This document shows positions 33,436 to 41,493 of a stretch of 64,000 nt of DNA, one piece after another. The position numbers and the translations under genes are program-made. The notes below the pieces were generated by a model. The model ran no database searches and was not told the origin of the DNA. It saw only the letters and a list, made by a program, of their open reading frames with translations. Origin of the DNA: Allobosea sp. 117 (GTDB taxonomy: Bacteria; Pseudomonadota; Alphaproteobacteria; Rhizobiales; Xanthobacteraceae); NCBI RefSeq assembly GCF_000702305.1, contig NZ_JNLC01000010.1, forward strand, positions 372,001 through 436,000. The letters run 5' to 3'. Positions within the stretch are counted from its first letter, which is position 1. The number at the start of each line of letters is the position of its first letter.

Positions 33436-34374
33436 ATGGAGCGGACAGGGGCGCGAGCGGAACGGGACCCCGGGACGACCACCGACATCATTGTCCCGGC
33501 CCGGCATCCGGGCCGCTGGCTCGCCGCGGCGGTCATCATCGTCCTGTGCGCCAGCTTCGCCCATTCGGTCGCCTCCAATCCCGGCTATCAATGGAATGTC
33601 GTCTGGCAGTATCTGACCTATCACACCGTGCTCATGGGCCTCGGCTGGACGCTGGCGCTGACCGCGTCCTCGATGTTCATCGGCATCGGTCTCGGCATCG
33701 TCGCCGCGCTGATGCGGCAATCGAGCAACCCGATCCTCTCGGTGGTGGCGGCCGCCTATATCTGGCTGTTCCGCGGCGCTCCGCTGATGGTCCAGCTCAT
33801 CTTCTGGTACAACCTCGCCGCGCTCTATCCGACCATCGACATCGGCCTGCCTTTCCTGCCGCCATTGGTCTCGCTGTCGACCAATGAGGTGATCACGCCT
33901 CTCGTCGCGGCCCTCCTCGGGCTCGGGCTGAACGAGGGAGCCTATATGGCCGAGATCGTCCGCAGCGGCCTTCTGTCGGTCGATTCCGGCCAGCGCGAGG
34001 CGGCCCAGTCGCTCGGCATGTCGCCGGCCTACACGCTGCGGCGGATCATCCTGCCGCAAGCGCTGCGGGTGATCGTGCCGCCGACCGGCAACGAGGTCAT
34101 CGGCATGCTGAAGGCGACCTCGCTGGTCAGCATCCTGGCCTTTTCCGACCTGCTCTACTCGGTGCAGGGCATCTATGGACGGACCTTCCAGACCATCCCG
34201 CTGCTGATCGTGGCGACGATCTGGTATCTCGTCGCCTCCACCCTGCTTTCCCTCGTGCAGCAATATCTCGAACGGCGCTATGGCCGCGGCCATGTCCGCA
34301 GTCCGAATGACGGGCTGAGCCTGCTGCTCGCTCCGCTGCGTTCCGCCCTGTTCCGCGGAGGCTTGGGCAAATGA
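33436..34374 (+). CDS. Amino acid ABC transporter permease (HisM/GlnP type)
   Basis: About 312 residues. A cytoplasmic N-terminal stretch and one early hydrophobic segment ([20 protein letters not shown]) precede the conserved permease core. The core has [38 protein letters not shown] and the EAA loop [33 protein letters not shown]. It forms the homodimeric channel for the receptor at 31069. ATG 33436 is chosen; an in-frame GTG at 33424 nearer the preceding stop is possible. It overlaps the ATPase gene by 4 bases. Confidence 0.9.
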   Translation: MERTGARAERDPGTTTDIIVPARHPGRWLAAAVIIVLCASFAHSVASNPGYQWNVVWQYLTYHTVLMGLGWTLALTASSMFIGIGLGIVAALMRQSSNPILSVVAAAYIWLFRGAPLMVQLIFWYNLAALYPTIDIGLPFLPPLVSLSTNEVITPLVAALLGLGLNEGAYMAEIVRSGLLSVDSGQREAAQSLGMSPAYTLRRIILPQALRVIVPPTGNEVIGMLKATSLVSILAFSDLLYSVQGIYGRTFQTIPLLIVATIWYLVASTLLSLVQQYLERRYGRGHVRSPNDGLSLLLAPLRSALFRGGLGK

Positions 34375-35189
34375 CCTTCCTCGCCCCGCCCATGGTCGAG
34401 ATTCACAACCTGTCCAAGCGCTTCGGCGACATCGAGGTGCTGAGCGACATCAATCTCAAGGTCGGGACCGGCGAGGTCTGCTGCCTCATCGGCCCCTCGG
34501 GCGCGGGCAAAAGCACGCTGATCCGCTGCATCAACTATCTCGAGAAGGTCAATGCCGGCACGATCCACGTCAACGGACATCTCGTCGGCTACAGGCGCAA
34601 GAACGGGCGGCTGCACGAACTGACCGGCCGCGAGGCGGCGCGCTCGCGCGAGGACACCGCGATGGTGTTCCAGCATTTCAACCTGTTCCCGCACATGACG
34701 GTGCTGGAGAACATCACCGACGCACCGATCCATGTGAAGCGCGAGCGCCGGGCGAGCGCCGAAGCCCACGCCCAAGCATTGCTGGAGCGCGTGGGCCTGA
34801 CGAGCAAGGCTTCGGCCTATCCCCGCGAGCTCTCGGGAGGGCAGAAGCAGCGCGTCGCCATCGCCCGGGCGCTGGCCGTGCGCCCCAAGCTGCTACTGTT
34901 CGACGAGCCCACCTCCGCGCTCGATCCCGAGCTGGTCAGCGAGGTGCTGGAGGTGATGCGCGACCTTGCGCGCGAAGGGCAGACCATGATCGTGGTGACG
35001 CACGAAATGGGCTTCGCGCGGGAAGTCGCCGACAAGGTCGCCTTCATGGATCAGGGCCGCATCGTCGAATATGGTTCGGCCGCCGAGGTCCTCACCCGCC
35101 CGCGTTTCGACCGCACGCGCGACTTCCTGGCGCGTGTGCTCCGCTCGCACGTGCCCGAGGCGGTCGGAATCGGGCATCATCCCGCCTGA
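34371..35189 (+). CDS. Amino acid ABC transporter ATP-binding protein (GlnQ/HisP type)
   Basis: A 272-residue ATPase with Walker [10 protein letters not shown] (about 42-50), Q-loop [17 protein letters not shown], signature [15 protein letters not shown], Walker [17 protein letters not shown] and H-loop [15 protein letters not shown] short insertion ([22 protein letters not shown]) lies between Walker A and the Q-loop, as in some HisP-like proteins. It begins inside the permease stop codon. It energises the importer whose receptor and permease are upstream. Confidence 0.93.
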   Translation: MTFLAPPMVEIHNLSKRFGDIEVLSDINLKVGTGEVCCLIGPSGAGKSTLIRCINYLEKVNAGTIHVNGHLVGYRRKNGRLHELTGREAARSREDTAMVFQHFNLFPHMTVLENITDAPIHVKRERRASAEAHAQALLERVGLTSKASAYPRELSGGQKQRVAIARALAVRPKLLLFDEPTSALDPELVSEVLEVMRDLAREGQTMIVVTHEMGFAREVADKVAFMDQGRIVEYGSAAEVLTRPRFDRTRDFLARVLRSHVPEAVGIGHHPA

Positions 35190-35231
35190 AGCGTTGTCGC
35201 CGGCGGCATCGCCGCACGCGAAAGATTATCC

Positions 35232-36341
35232 ATGTCTCCTGAATTCCTGCTCGCCCGCCTCGTCTCGTTCCCTTCGGTGGTCGGGCGGCCCAACGACGCG
35301 ATCGTCGGCTTCGTGCGGGACCATCTGGCGGAACACGGCCTTCGTGCGCATGTGATCGCCGGCCCCGAGGGCGATCGCAGCAATCTCTTCGCCACCATCG
35401 GGCCGGCCGACATGCCGGGCTTCATCCTCTCGGGCCATCTCGACGTGGTTCCTGCCGACGAGCCGCAATGGCTGGGCGACCCGTTCGAGATGCGCGAGCA
35501 GGACGGCAAGCTGATCGGGCGCGGCACCTGCGACATGAAGGGCTTCGTCGCGGCGGTCCTGTCGGCCGTTCCCGATCTGGTGGCGATGGATCTGCCGGTG
35601 CCGATCCATCTGGCGCTGTCCTATGACGAGGAGGCCGGCTGCAGGGGCGTGCCGCATTTGCTCCGGCAACTGCCCACATTGTGCGCGCCTGCGCTGGGAT
35701 GCATCGTGGGCGAGCCCAGCAATCTCACGCCGGTCCTGCGCCACAAGGGCAAGGCCGCCATCCGGCTGTCGGCCAAGGGCCTGTCGGGCCACAGCTCGCG
35801 CCCCGACCTCGGAAGCAATGCGATCCACAAGCTCGCGGCGCCCCTGAGTGCCGCCGTCGCTGCGGCGGCGGAACTCCAGGATGGCGCGCAGGATGCGCGT
35901 TTCGCGCCGCCCTATTCGACGCTGCAGGTGGGCATCATGCGGGGCGGACAAGCCGTCAACATCATTCCCGAAAGCGCCGAGATCGAGATCGAGGCCCGCG
36001 CGATTCCGGGCGTCGAGCCGGAGCGGCTGCTCGACCCCATACGGATGGCAGCCGGCGCGGATGTCGAGATCGAGCTGCTGTCGTCCTACCCGCCGCTATC
36101 GTTGCCCGACGACCATCTGCTCGTGCCGCTCCTCGCCGAGCTGACCGGCCGGCAACCGCTCGGCGCCGTGAGCTATGGCACCGAAGCGGGGCTTTTCCAG
36201 CAGGCGGGCGTGCCGTCCATCATCTGCGGGCCGGGCGACATCGCGCGCGCCCACAAGCCGGAGGAGTTCCTGACCCGGGAAGAACTGCACGCAGCCCGTG
36301 ACTTCGTCCTCGCGCTGGGTCGGAAACTCGTCCGTGCCTGA
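35232..36341 (+). CDS. ArgE/DapE-type M20 amidohydrolase (acetylornithine deacetylase-like)
   Basis: A 369-residue zinc-dependent M20 amidase. Metal and catalytic residues are visible: FILSGHLDVVP (His69, Asp71), GRGTCDMKG (Asp101), YDEEAGCRG (Glu133 as base, Glu134), IVGEPSN (Glu161) and a late ARAHKPEEF with the last His. A dimerisation domain lies between (about 170-280: GLSGHSSRPDLGSNAIHKL). The family removes acyl groups from N-acylated amino acids. In this importer operon it probably frees the amino acid from an N-acyl or similar conjugate rather than serving arginine biosynthesis. It is followed immediately by a GNAT acetyltransferase. Confidence 0.9.
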   Translation: MSPEFLLARLVSFPSVVGRPNDAIVGFVRDHLAEHGLRAHVIAGPEGDRSNLFATIGPADMPGFILSGHLDVVPADEPQWLGDPFEMREQDGKLIGRGTCDMKGFVAAVLSAVPDLVAMDLPVPIHLALSYDEEAGCRGVPHLLRQLPTLCAPALGCIVGEPSNLTPVLRHKGKAAIRLSAKGLSGHSSRPDLGSNAIHKLAAPLSAAVAAAAELQDGAQDARFAPPYSTLQVGIMRGGQAVNIIPESAEIEIEARAIPGVEPERLLDPIRMAAGADVEIELLSSYPPLSLPDDHLLVPLLAELTGRQPLGAVSYGTEAGLFQQAGVPSIICGPGDIARAHKPEEFLTREELHAARDFVLALGRKLVRA

Positions 36342-37167
36342 CGTGGAGCCGCACCCGGCGGCGCACTTCGTGCCGTTCACTGGACGGCATCTGGAGGATG
36401 CGCTCCGTCTGTCGCGGGAGGCCGGTTGGCCCCATCGGCTGGAGGACTGGGCGCTGGTGGCGGCAGTCTCAAAAGGTGTGGTGGCGGAGGCGGAGGGGAA
36501 GGTCGTCGCGACGGGCTTCTGCACGCCTTATGGCGATCACATGCGGTTCAACATGGTGATCGTCGACGCGAGGCTGCGCGGACAGGGCATCGGCCGCCGC
36601 CTCATGACGGAGCTCATGATCCTGGCGGATGGGCACCCCATATCCCTGGTCGCGACGGCGGACGGACAGCCGCTCTATGAAAAGCTGGGCTTCGCGCCAG
36701 CCGGCCGGATCGTCCAGTTTCAGGGTGGCGTCCGAGCCTCGTCGGAGCCGGAGGCCCGGCTGGTCCGTGCCGGCACGGCCGGCGACATCGACATGGTGGC
36801 CGCGATGGACCGCGCGGCGACCGGTGTGGACCGTTCCGTGCTGCTGGACAGGCTCGTCGCCACCGGCACGCTGCTGATGGCCGGAGATGGCTTCGCCGTG
36901 CTGCGCGACTTCGGTCGCGGCCGGGTTCTGGGGCCGGTCGTGGCGCGGGACGAGGAGACGGCCGGCGCGCTGATCCTCGCGGCGGCACGGCGATCCGACG
37001 GACAGTTCCTGCGCATCGACACGCCGCTCGGCGCGGAGCTCGGGGCCTTGCTGGAATCCCTCGGGCTGATGCCCGCCGGCGGCGGAACCATCATGCAGAA
37101 GGGAGCAGCCGCGTCCGCGTCCGACGCCTTCACGCTCTACGCCCTGACCTCTCAGGCTCTGGGCTGA
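36334..37167 (+). CDS. Tandem GNAT acetyltransferase
   Basis: About 277 residues with two GNAT-like halves. The first (1-130) contains the acetyl-CoA binding motif VIVDARLRGQGIGRRLMTELM and a YEKLGF strand. The second (130-277) resembles the acetyltransferase-18 type C-terminal domain (FAVLRDFGRGRVLGPVVARDEETAGALI). The start is taken as GTG 36334, which overlaps the ArgE-like stop; GTG 36343 is an alternative. A deacylase and an acetyltransferase side by side suggest handling of N-acyl amino compounds or detoxification. Which amine is acetylated is unknown. Confidence 0.83.
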   Translation: MPDVEPHPAAHFVPFTGRHLEDALRLSREAGWPHRLEDWALVAAVSKGVVAEAEGKVVATGFCTPYGDHMRFNMVIVDARLRGQGIGRRLMTELMILADGHPISLVATADGQPLYEKLGFAPAGRIVQFQGGVRASSEPEARLVRAGTAGDIDMVAAMDRAATGVDRSVLLDRLVATGTLLMAGDGFAVLRDFGRGRVLGPVVARDEETAGALILAAARRSDGQFLRIDTPLGAELGALLESLGLMPAGGGTIMQKGAAASASDAFTLYALTSQALG

Positions 37168-37174
37168 GCCTCGA

Positions 37175-38293
37175 TCAGGCGGCGCGGCGGAAGCGGTCGA
37201 TTCCGAAATCGTCGAGCGGCGTCTCACAGCGGCCGGTGGTGATGAGCTCGGCCATGGCGTCGCCGACACCCGGCCCGAGCTGGAAACCGTGTCCGCTGAA
37301 GCCGAAGGCGTGGAACAGGCCGGGCGTGGTGGCCGAAGGCCCCATCACCGGCAGCATGTCCCGCACATAGCCCTCGCAGCCCGACCATGTGCGGATGACG
37401 GCGACTTTGGCGATGGCCGGCAGCAGCCGGGCGATTGCCCGAAGCTGTCCGGGCAGCCGGGCGGGATCGGCGGCGGCATGACCGGGTTCCAGTTCCACCG
37501 CGACCCTCTCGGTCGCGCCTCCGAAGACGATGTTCCCGCGCTCGACCTGACGCAGATAGGCGCCGTATTCCTTGGTGCGCGTCCAGATGCCGACCACCGG
37601 CAGGATCCGGTGCGGGAGCGGCTCGGTCACGCCCATCTGAGGGCCGCGTGCCTCGATCGGAACCTCCTCGCCGAACCGCGCGGCGATGCGCGCGCCCCAG
37701 GCGCCGGCGACGTTGAGCAGCCGTTCGGCGGCAAATGCGCCCTTCGAGGTCACGACCCTGAAACCGGCGCGGGTGTGCTCGATCTCCTCGACCGCGGCCT
37801 CCTCGACGATTTCCGCACCGAGCCTGCGGGCGGCATCGGCGAAGGCCGGTGCGATCAGCCGGGGATTGCCGCTGCCATCGTGCGGCGAGAGGGACGCGGC
37901 GATCGCGCCGGGACCGAGACCGGGAAAGCGGGCGCGGATGTCTTCCGGGCCGAGCTCCTCCAGATCGAGGCCCCACGGCTTCGCCGCCTCGGCATAGGCC
38001 CGCATGTCGGCGAGGCTGTCCGGGTCGAAGATGAGGCGGATATGGCCGGTGGCGCGGAATTCCACGTCACGGCCGAGCATCTTCTCGGCCTCGCCCCAGA
38101 GCGCGCGGGAGCGGTGCGCCAGAGGCAGTTGGGACAGATGGCGCCCGGTGCGGCGAATATTGCCGAAGGAAGCGACGGTGGCGCCGGTTCCCACCCGGTT
38201 GCGCTCGATCAGCGTCACGCGCACGCCGCGCCGGGCGAGGAAATAGGCCGACGCCGTTCCCATCAGCCCGCCGCCGACGACGATCACATCCAT
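37175..38293 (-). CDS. FAD-dependent amine/amino acid oxidoreductase (DadA/HcnC-like)
   Basis: A 372-residue flavoprotein of the DAO/DadA family. It has the N-terminal dinucleotide motif VIVVGGGLMGTASAYFLARRG, the ATVASFGNIRR segment, GNPRLIAPAFADAARRLGAEI, and a C-terminal SGCEGYVRDMLPVMGPS followed by HAFGFSGHGFQLGPGVG. It likely oxidises an N-substituted or D-amino acid. The second ATG (38293) is the start because GGAGG lies seven bases before it; the ATG at 38299 is too close. It is divergent from the LysR gene. The trimeric HcnABC/opine-oxidase scheme includes a subunit like this, and its partners appear to be at 43476-45139. Confidence 0.88.
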   Translation of the reverse strand: MDVIVVGGGLMGTASAYFLARRGVRVTLIERNRVGTGATVASFGNIRRTGRHLSQLPLAHRSRALWGEAEKMLGRDVEFRATGHIRLIFDPDSLADMRAYAEAAKPWGLDLEELGPEDIRARFPGLGPGAIAASLSPHDGSGNPRLIAPAFADAARRLGAEIVEEAAVEEIEHTRAGFRVVTSKGAFAAERLLNVAGAWGARIAARFGEEVPIEARGPQMGVTEPLPHRILPVVGIWTRTKEYGAYLRQVERGNIVFGGATERVAVELEPGHAAADPARLPGQLRAIARLLPAIAKVAVIRTWSGCEGYVRDMLPVMGPSATTPGLFHAFGFSGHGFQLGPGVGDAMAELITTGRCETPLDDFGIDRFRRAA

Positions 38294-38384
38294 GGCCATC
38301 CCTCCGGGACGAGCGCCCCATCATCGAGGCCAGCGATCTTGTTGGCGGCGCAGCATTGCGTCAAAGATAGCTTTGGATCGGAGC

Positions 38385-38401
38385 TATAAGCTGTACCTAT
38401 G
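38385..38401. promoter_or_regulatory. LysR-type operator, copy A (TATAAG-N5-CCTATG)
   Basis: A near-palindrome matching the perfect site at 39311-39327 in 12 of 17 positions. It lies directly before the LysR ribosome-binding site and within the divergent control region of the flavoenzyme gene. A second short inverted repeat, ATAGCT-N9-AGCTAT (38367-38387), overlaps it. It probably mediates autoregulation and control of the divergent gene. Confidence 0.55.
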
Positions 38402-38409
38402 GAGGCGTG

Positions 38410-39315
38410 ATGCGGGCCCGGCAGCTCGAAGTGTTCATCGCGGTCATGCGCGCGGGAACCGTGACCGCCGCGGCGCGGATGCTGAACATTTCCCAGCCCG
38501 CCCTGAGCCAGATCGTGCTCCACACCGAGGACGAGCTGGGCTTCACGCTGTTCGAGCGGGTCAAGGGACGCCTGCGGCCGACCCCCGAGGCGCTGGAAAT
38601 CTTCCCCGATGCCGAAAGGCTGTCGGTCGGGCTCGAAGGATTGCGCCGGAAGACCGCCGATCTGCGCCTGGGACGGGCGGGGCTGGTGCGGGTTGCCGCC
38701 TCGCCGCCGCCGGCCATGGCGATACTCCCGCGCGCCTTCACCGAATTCCGGGCCCACCATCCCAATATCCTGCTGCGCTCGCACATCGCCCCGATCGCCG
38801 CGATCATCGACATGCTGCGCGCGGGCGACGCGAGCCTCGGCGTGGCGATGGACGACCGCCTGCCGCCCGACATCGAGGCCGAGGTGATCGGCAGCGTCGG
38901 CTTCGTCTGCCTGCTGCCGGCCGGGCATGCATTGAGCGAGAAGGCCGAGCTGGCGCTGACGGATCTCGTCGGCGAGGAGCTGATCTCCTATCGCGGAAAC
39001 ACCCGCCCGGCCGACGAACTGGCCCACGCCGCCCGCGCGCAGGGAGTGACGCTCTCGCCCTCGCTGGAGATCGATGTATCGATCTCGGCGGTCGGCTTTG
39101 TTCAGGCGGGCCTGGGGGTTGCTCTCGTCGATGCGCTTCTGCCCTGGAAGCAGTTCGCCGGGCTCGCCATCCGGCCGCTGGTGGCCAGCCCGCAATTTCC
39201 GCTCTCGCTCCTGACCTCTCGCACGCGGGCGCTTTCCCGCGCCGACGAGATCATGCGCGACCAGATCCGGACGGTCTGTTCCGCCGTTCTCGGCGAGTGT
39301 GACGCCGCCGCATAA
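38410..39315 (+). CDS. LysR family transcriptional regulator
   Basis: A 301-residue regulator. The N-terminal winged helix-turn-helix is MRARQLEVFIAVMRAGTVTAAARMLNISQPALSQIV, with a linker helix and a LysR substrate-binding domain from about 90 (RVAASPPPAMAILPRAFTEFRAHHPNI). ATG 38410 follows GGAGG by four bases; the GTG at 38407 is too close. It is divergent from the DadA-like gene and upstream of hyuA. Related inverted repeats lie before it and before hyuA, so it probably activates both the flavoenzyme gene and the hydantoinase operon in response to a pathway compound. Confidence 0.92.
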   Translation: MRARQLEVFIAVMRAGTVTAAARMLNISQPALSQIVLHTEDELGFTLFERVKGRLRPTPEALEIFPDAERLSVGLEGLRRKTADLRLGRAGLVRVAASPPPAMAILPRAFTEFRAHHPNILLRSHIAPIAAIIDMLRAGDASLGVAMDDRLPPDIEAEVIGSVGFVCLLPAGHALSEKAELALTDLVGEELISYRGNTRPADELAHAARAQGVTLSPSLEIDVSISAVGFVQAGLGVALVDALLPWKQFAGLAIRPLVASPQFPLSLLTSRTRALSRADEIMRDQIRTVCSAVLGECDAAA

Positions 39316-39342
39316 GCATGACTTATGTTCTTGCTCCTTATG
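39311..39342. promoter_or_regulatory. LysR-type operator, copy B plus extra half-site, upstream of hyuA
   Basis: CATAAGCATGACTTATG (39311-39327) is a perfect inverted repeat containing the T-N11-A LysR pattern. A further CTTATG half-site follows at 39337-39342. It overlaps the LysR stop codon and lies 64-95 bases upstream of the hyuA start, a standard place for an activator site. Confidence 0.65.
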
Positions 39343-39405
39343 CATCTTGGACCGGTCTGACCCCGCCATGGCAGCTTCCCGTCGACAGACAGGAAGGGAC
39401 GCATC

Positions 39406-41490
39406 ATGGACGGTGCCATCGCTCGCGAGGCGGTTGAGCGGCAGGAGGCCGACTGGAAGATCGGCGTCGACATCGGTGGGACATTCATCGATTTCTGTGC
39501 GCTCGAGGCCCGTTCCGGACGGGTCGCCTCGCTGAAGGTGCTGACCACGCCGGACGACCCGGGCGCCGAGCTCATGACTGGCATCACCCTTCTGGCGGAA
39601 CGCGAAGGCGTCGACCCGGCGCATGTGACGCGCTTCGTGCATGGCACCACCGTCGGCATCAACACGATCATCCAGCGCAAGGGTGCGCCGCTGGCGCTGT
39701 TCACCAATGCCGGCTTCGAGGACGTGATCGAGCTCGCCCGCCTGCGCATGCCCGAGATGTACTCGCTGTTCTGCTCGCGCCCCGATCCGCTCGTCTCGCG
39801 CGACATGGTCTTCGGCATCCCGGCCCGCCTGCGCGCCGACGGCCGCGAGACCAGGGCGCCGGACATGGCTGCCGTGGCGCAGGCGGTGGCGACGGCGAAG
39901 TCGATGGGCGCGGAGGGGATCATCGTGTCCTTCCTCCATTCCTGGCGCAATTCCGACCAGGAGGCATCCGTCAGGGCCGAGATCGCGCGTCTGGCCCCCG
40001 AGCTGTTCCTCTTCACCTCGGCTGAGGTCTGGCCAGTCATCCGCGAATATGAGCGGACATCCACCGCCATTCTCAACGGCTATGTTCACCCGCGCGTCTC
40101 GGGTTATCTGACGGCGCTGGAAGACAGGCTGAAGAGCCGCGGCGTGCCGGCGCGTCCCATGCTCACCAAGTCGAACGGTGGGCTGATGAACGCCGCCGAG
40201 GGCAAGCGCTCCTGCGTGAACATGCTTCTGTCGGGAACCGCTTCGGGGGTCATCGGGGCCTCCTGGCTGGCCCGCCAGTCAGGGGAGGACAGGATCCTCA
40301 CGCTCGACATCGGCGGGACCTCGGCCGATTTCGCCCTCATCATCGATGGCGAGGCCCAGTTCGGCACCGGCGAGCTGATCGGCGAATTCCCGCTCTATAT
40401 TCCCTCCGTTTCGGTCAGCTCGATCGGCGTCGGTGGCGGCTCGATCGCCAGCGTCGACGCGCAGGGTGTGCTGCGGGTCGGCCCGGAATCGGCCGGCTCC
40501 TCGCCGGGGCCGGCCTGCTACGGCCGGGGCGGGGAGCGGGCGACGGTGACCGACGCCATGGTGGTCTGCGGATGGCTCGGCCACAGCCAGATGGCCTATG
40601 GCCAGCTCCGGATCGATACCGCGCTCGCCCATCGCGCTGTCGGCGATCTCGCCGCCGGCCTCGGCCGCCCGGTCGAGGAAACCGCGCAGGCGATCCTCGA
40701 CATCGCGGTCTCCGAAATGTTCGTCGAGGTCGAGAAGCTGGCCTCGCGCTCGGGCGTCGACCTGCGCGATTTCACGCTCATGCCGTTCGGCGGCGGAGGA
40801 CCGATGCTCGGCGCCTTCCTCGCGCGCGAGCTTGGAATGAAGCGGGTCCTGGCGCCGCGCCGGCCCGGCGTGGTGTCGGCGCTGGGCGGATTGGTGGCGG
40901 ATCTGCGGGGCGATTTCATCCGCACCGTCTTCACCGTGCTGTCGGAGGCCTCGCTTTCCAGGATTCGCGAAACCTTCGAGGTCCTTGCGCGTGAGGGACG
41001 CGACTGGCTGGCGGCACAGGGCCATGTGGGCGCGGCTGATCTGCGGCTGTCATGCGACATGCGCTATGCCGGCCAGAGCTACGAGATCGAGGTGGCGTTG
41101 ATGCCGGACTGGGTGGCGGCGGCCGATGCCGGGGCCATCGAACGCGCCTTCCACGAGACGCACGAGCGCATCTACGACTTCCACGATCCCGACGGCGATA
41201 TCGAGGTGGTGAATGTCCGGCTCTCGGCCGTCGGTGCGGGTCCGGCGTTGTCCCTGCCGGAGATCGAGGAGACGACCGATGCGCCGGCCACCCCGGCGCG
41301 CCGGCTGTCCGTCTATACGGGCAGAAGCGTCGAGACCATCGATCTCCACGACCGGCAGGATCTGAACCCCGGCTGCACCTTCCAGGGACCGGCCGTGGTC
41401 GTCCAGGAGGACACCACCTTCGCTATTCCCGCAGGAACGCAGGCCCGGGTCGACCGGCACCTCAACCTTCTGCTGACCTTTCCGGAGTGA
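39406..41490 (+). CDS. hyuA: Hydantoinase/oxoprolinase subunit A (HyuA)
   Basis: A 694-residue ATP-binding subunit of a hydantoinase/5-oxoprolinase-type enzyme. The actin-like ATPase fold shows in WKIGVDIGGTFIDFCALE (about 17-34), HGTTVGINTIIQRKG, and a second phosphate motif LTLDIGGTSADFALI (about 298-312) followed by SIGVGGGSIA. A C-terminal Hydantoinase_A domain ends near LDHRDRQDLNPGC-like sequence. The family hydrolyses cyclic amides such as N-methylhydantoin or 5-oxoproline with ATP, and a related group carboxylates acetone or acetophenone. The subunit split and neighbours favour a hydantoinase role. GGAAGGGA precedes the ATG. The next gene starts 3 bases later. Confidence 0.9.
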   Translation: MDGAIAREAVERQEADWKIGVDIGGTFIDFCALEARSGRVASLKVLTTPDDPGAELMTGITLLAEREGVDPAHVTRFVHGTTVGINTIIQRKGAPLALFTNAGFEDVIELARLRMPEMYSLFCSRPDPLVSRDMVFGIPARLRADGRETRAPDMAAVAQAVATAKSMGAEGIIVSFLHSWRNSDQEASVRAEIARLAPELFLFTSAEVWPVIREYERTSTAILNGYVHPRVSGYLTALEDRLKSRGVPARPMLTKSNGGLMNAAEGKRSCVNMLLSGTASGVIGASWLARQSGEDRILTLDIGGTSADFALIIDGEAQFGTGELIGEFPLYIPSVSVSSIGVGGGSIASVDAQGVLRVGPESAGSSPGPACYGRGGERATVTDAMVVCGWLGHSQMAYGQLRIDTALAHRAVGDLAAGLGRPVEETAQAILDIAVSEMFVEVEKLASRSGVDLRDFTLMPFGGGGPMLGAFLARELGMKRVLAPRRPGVVSALGGLVADLRGDFIRTVFTVLSEASLSRIRETFEVLAREGRDWLAAQGHVGAADLRLSCDMRYAGQSYEIEVALMPDWVAAADAGAIERAFHETHERIYDFHDPDGDIEVVNVRLSAVGAGPALSLPEIEETTDAPATPARRLSVYTGRSVETIDLHDRQDLNPGCTFQGPAVVVQEDTTFAIPAGTQARVDRHLNLLLTFPE

Positions 41491-41493
41491 CCT

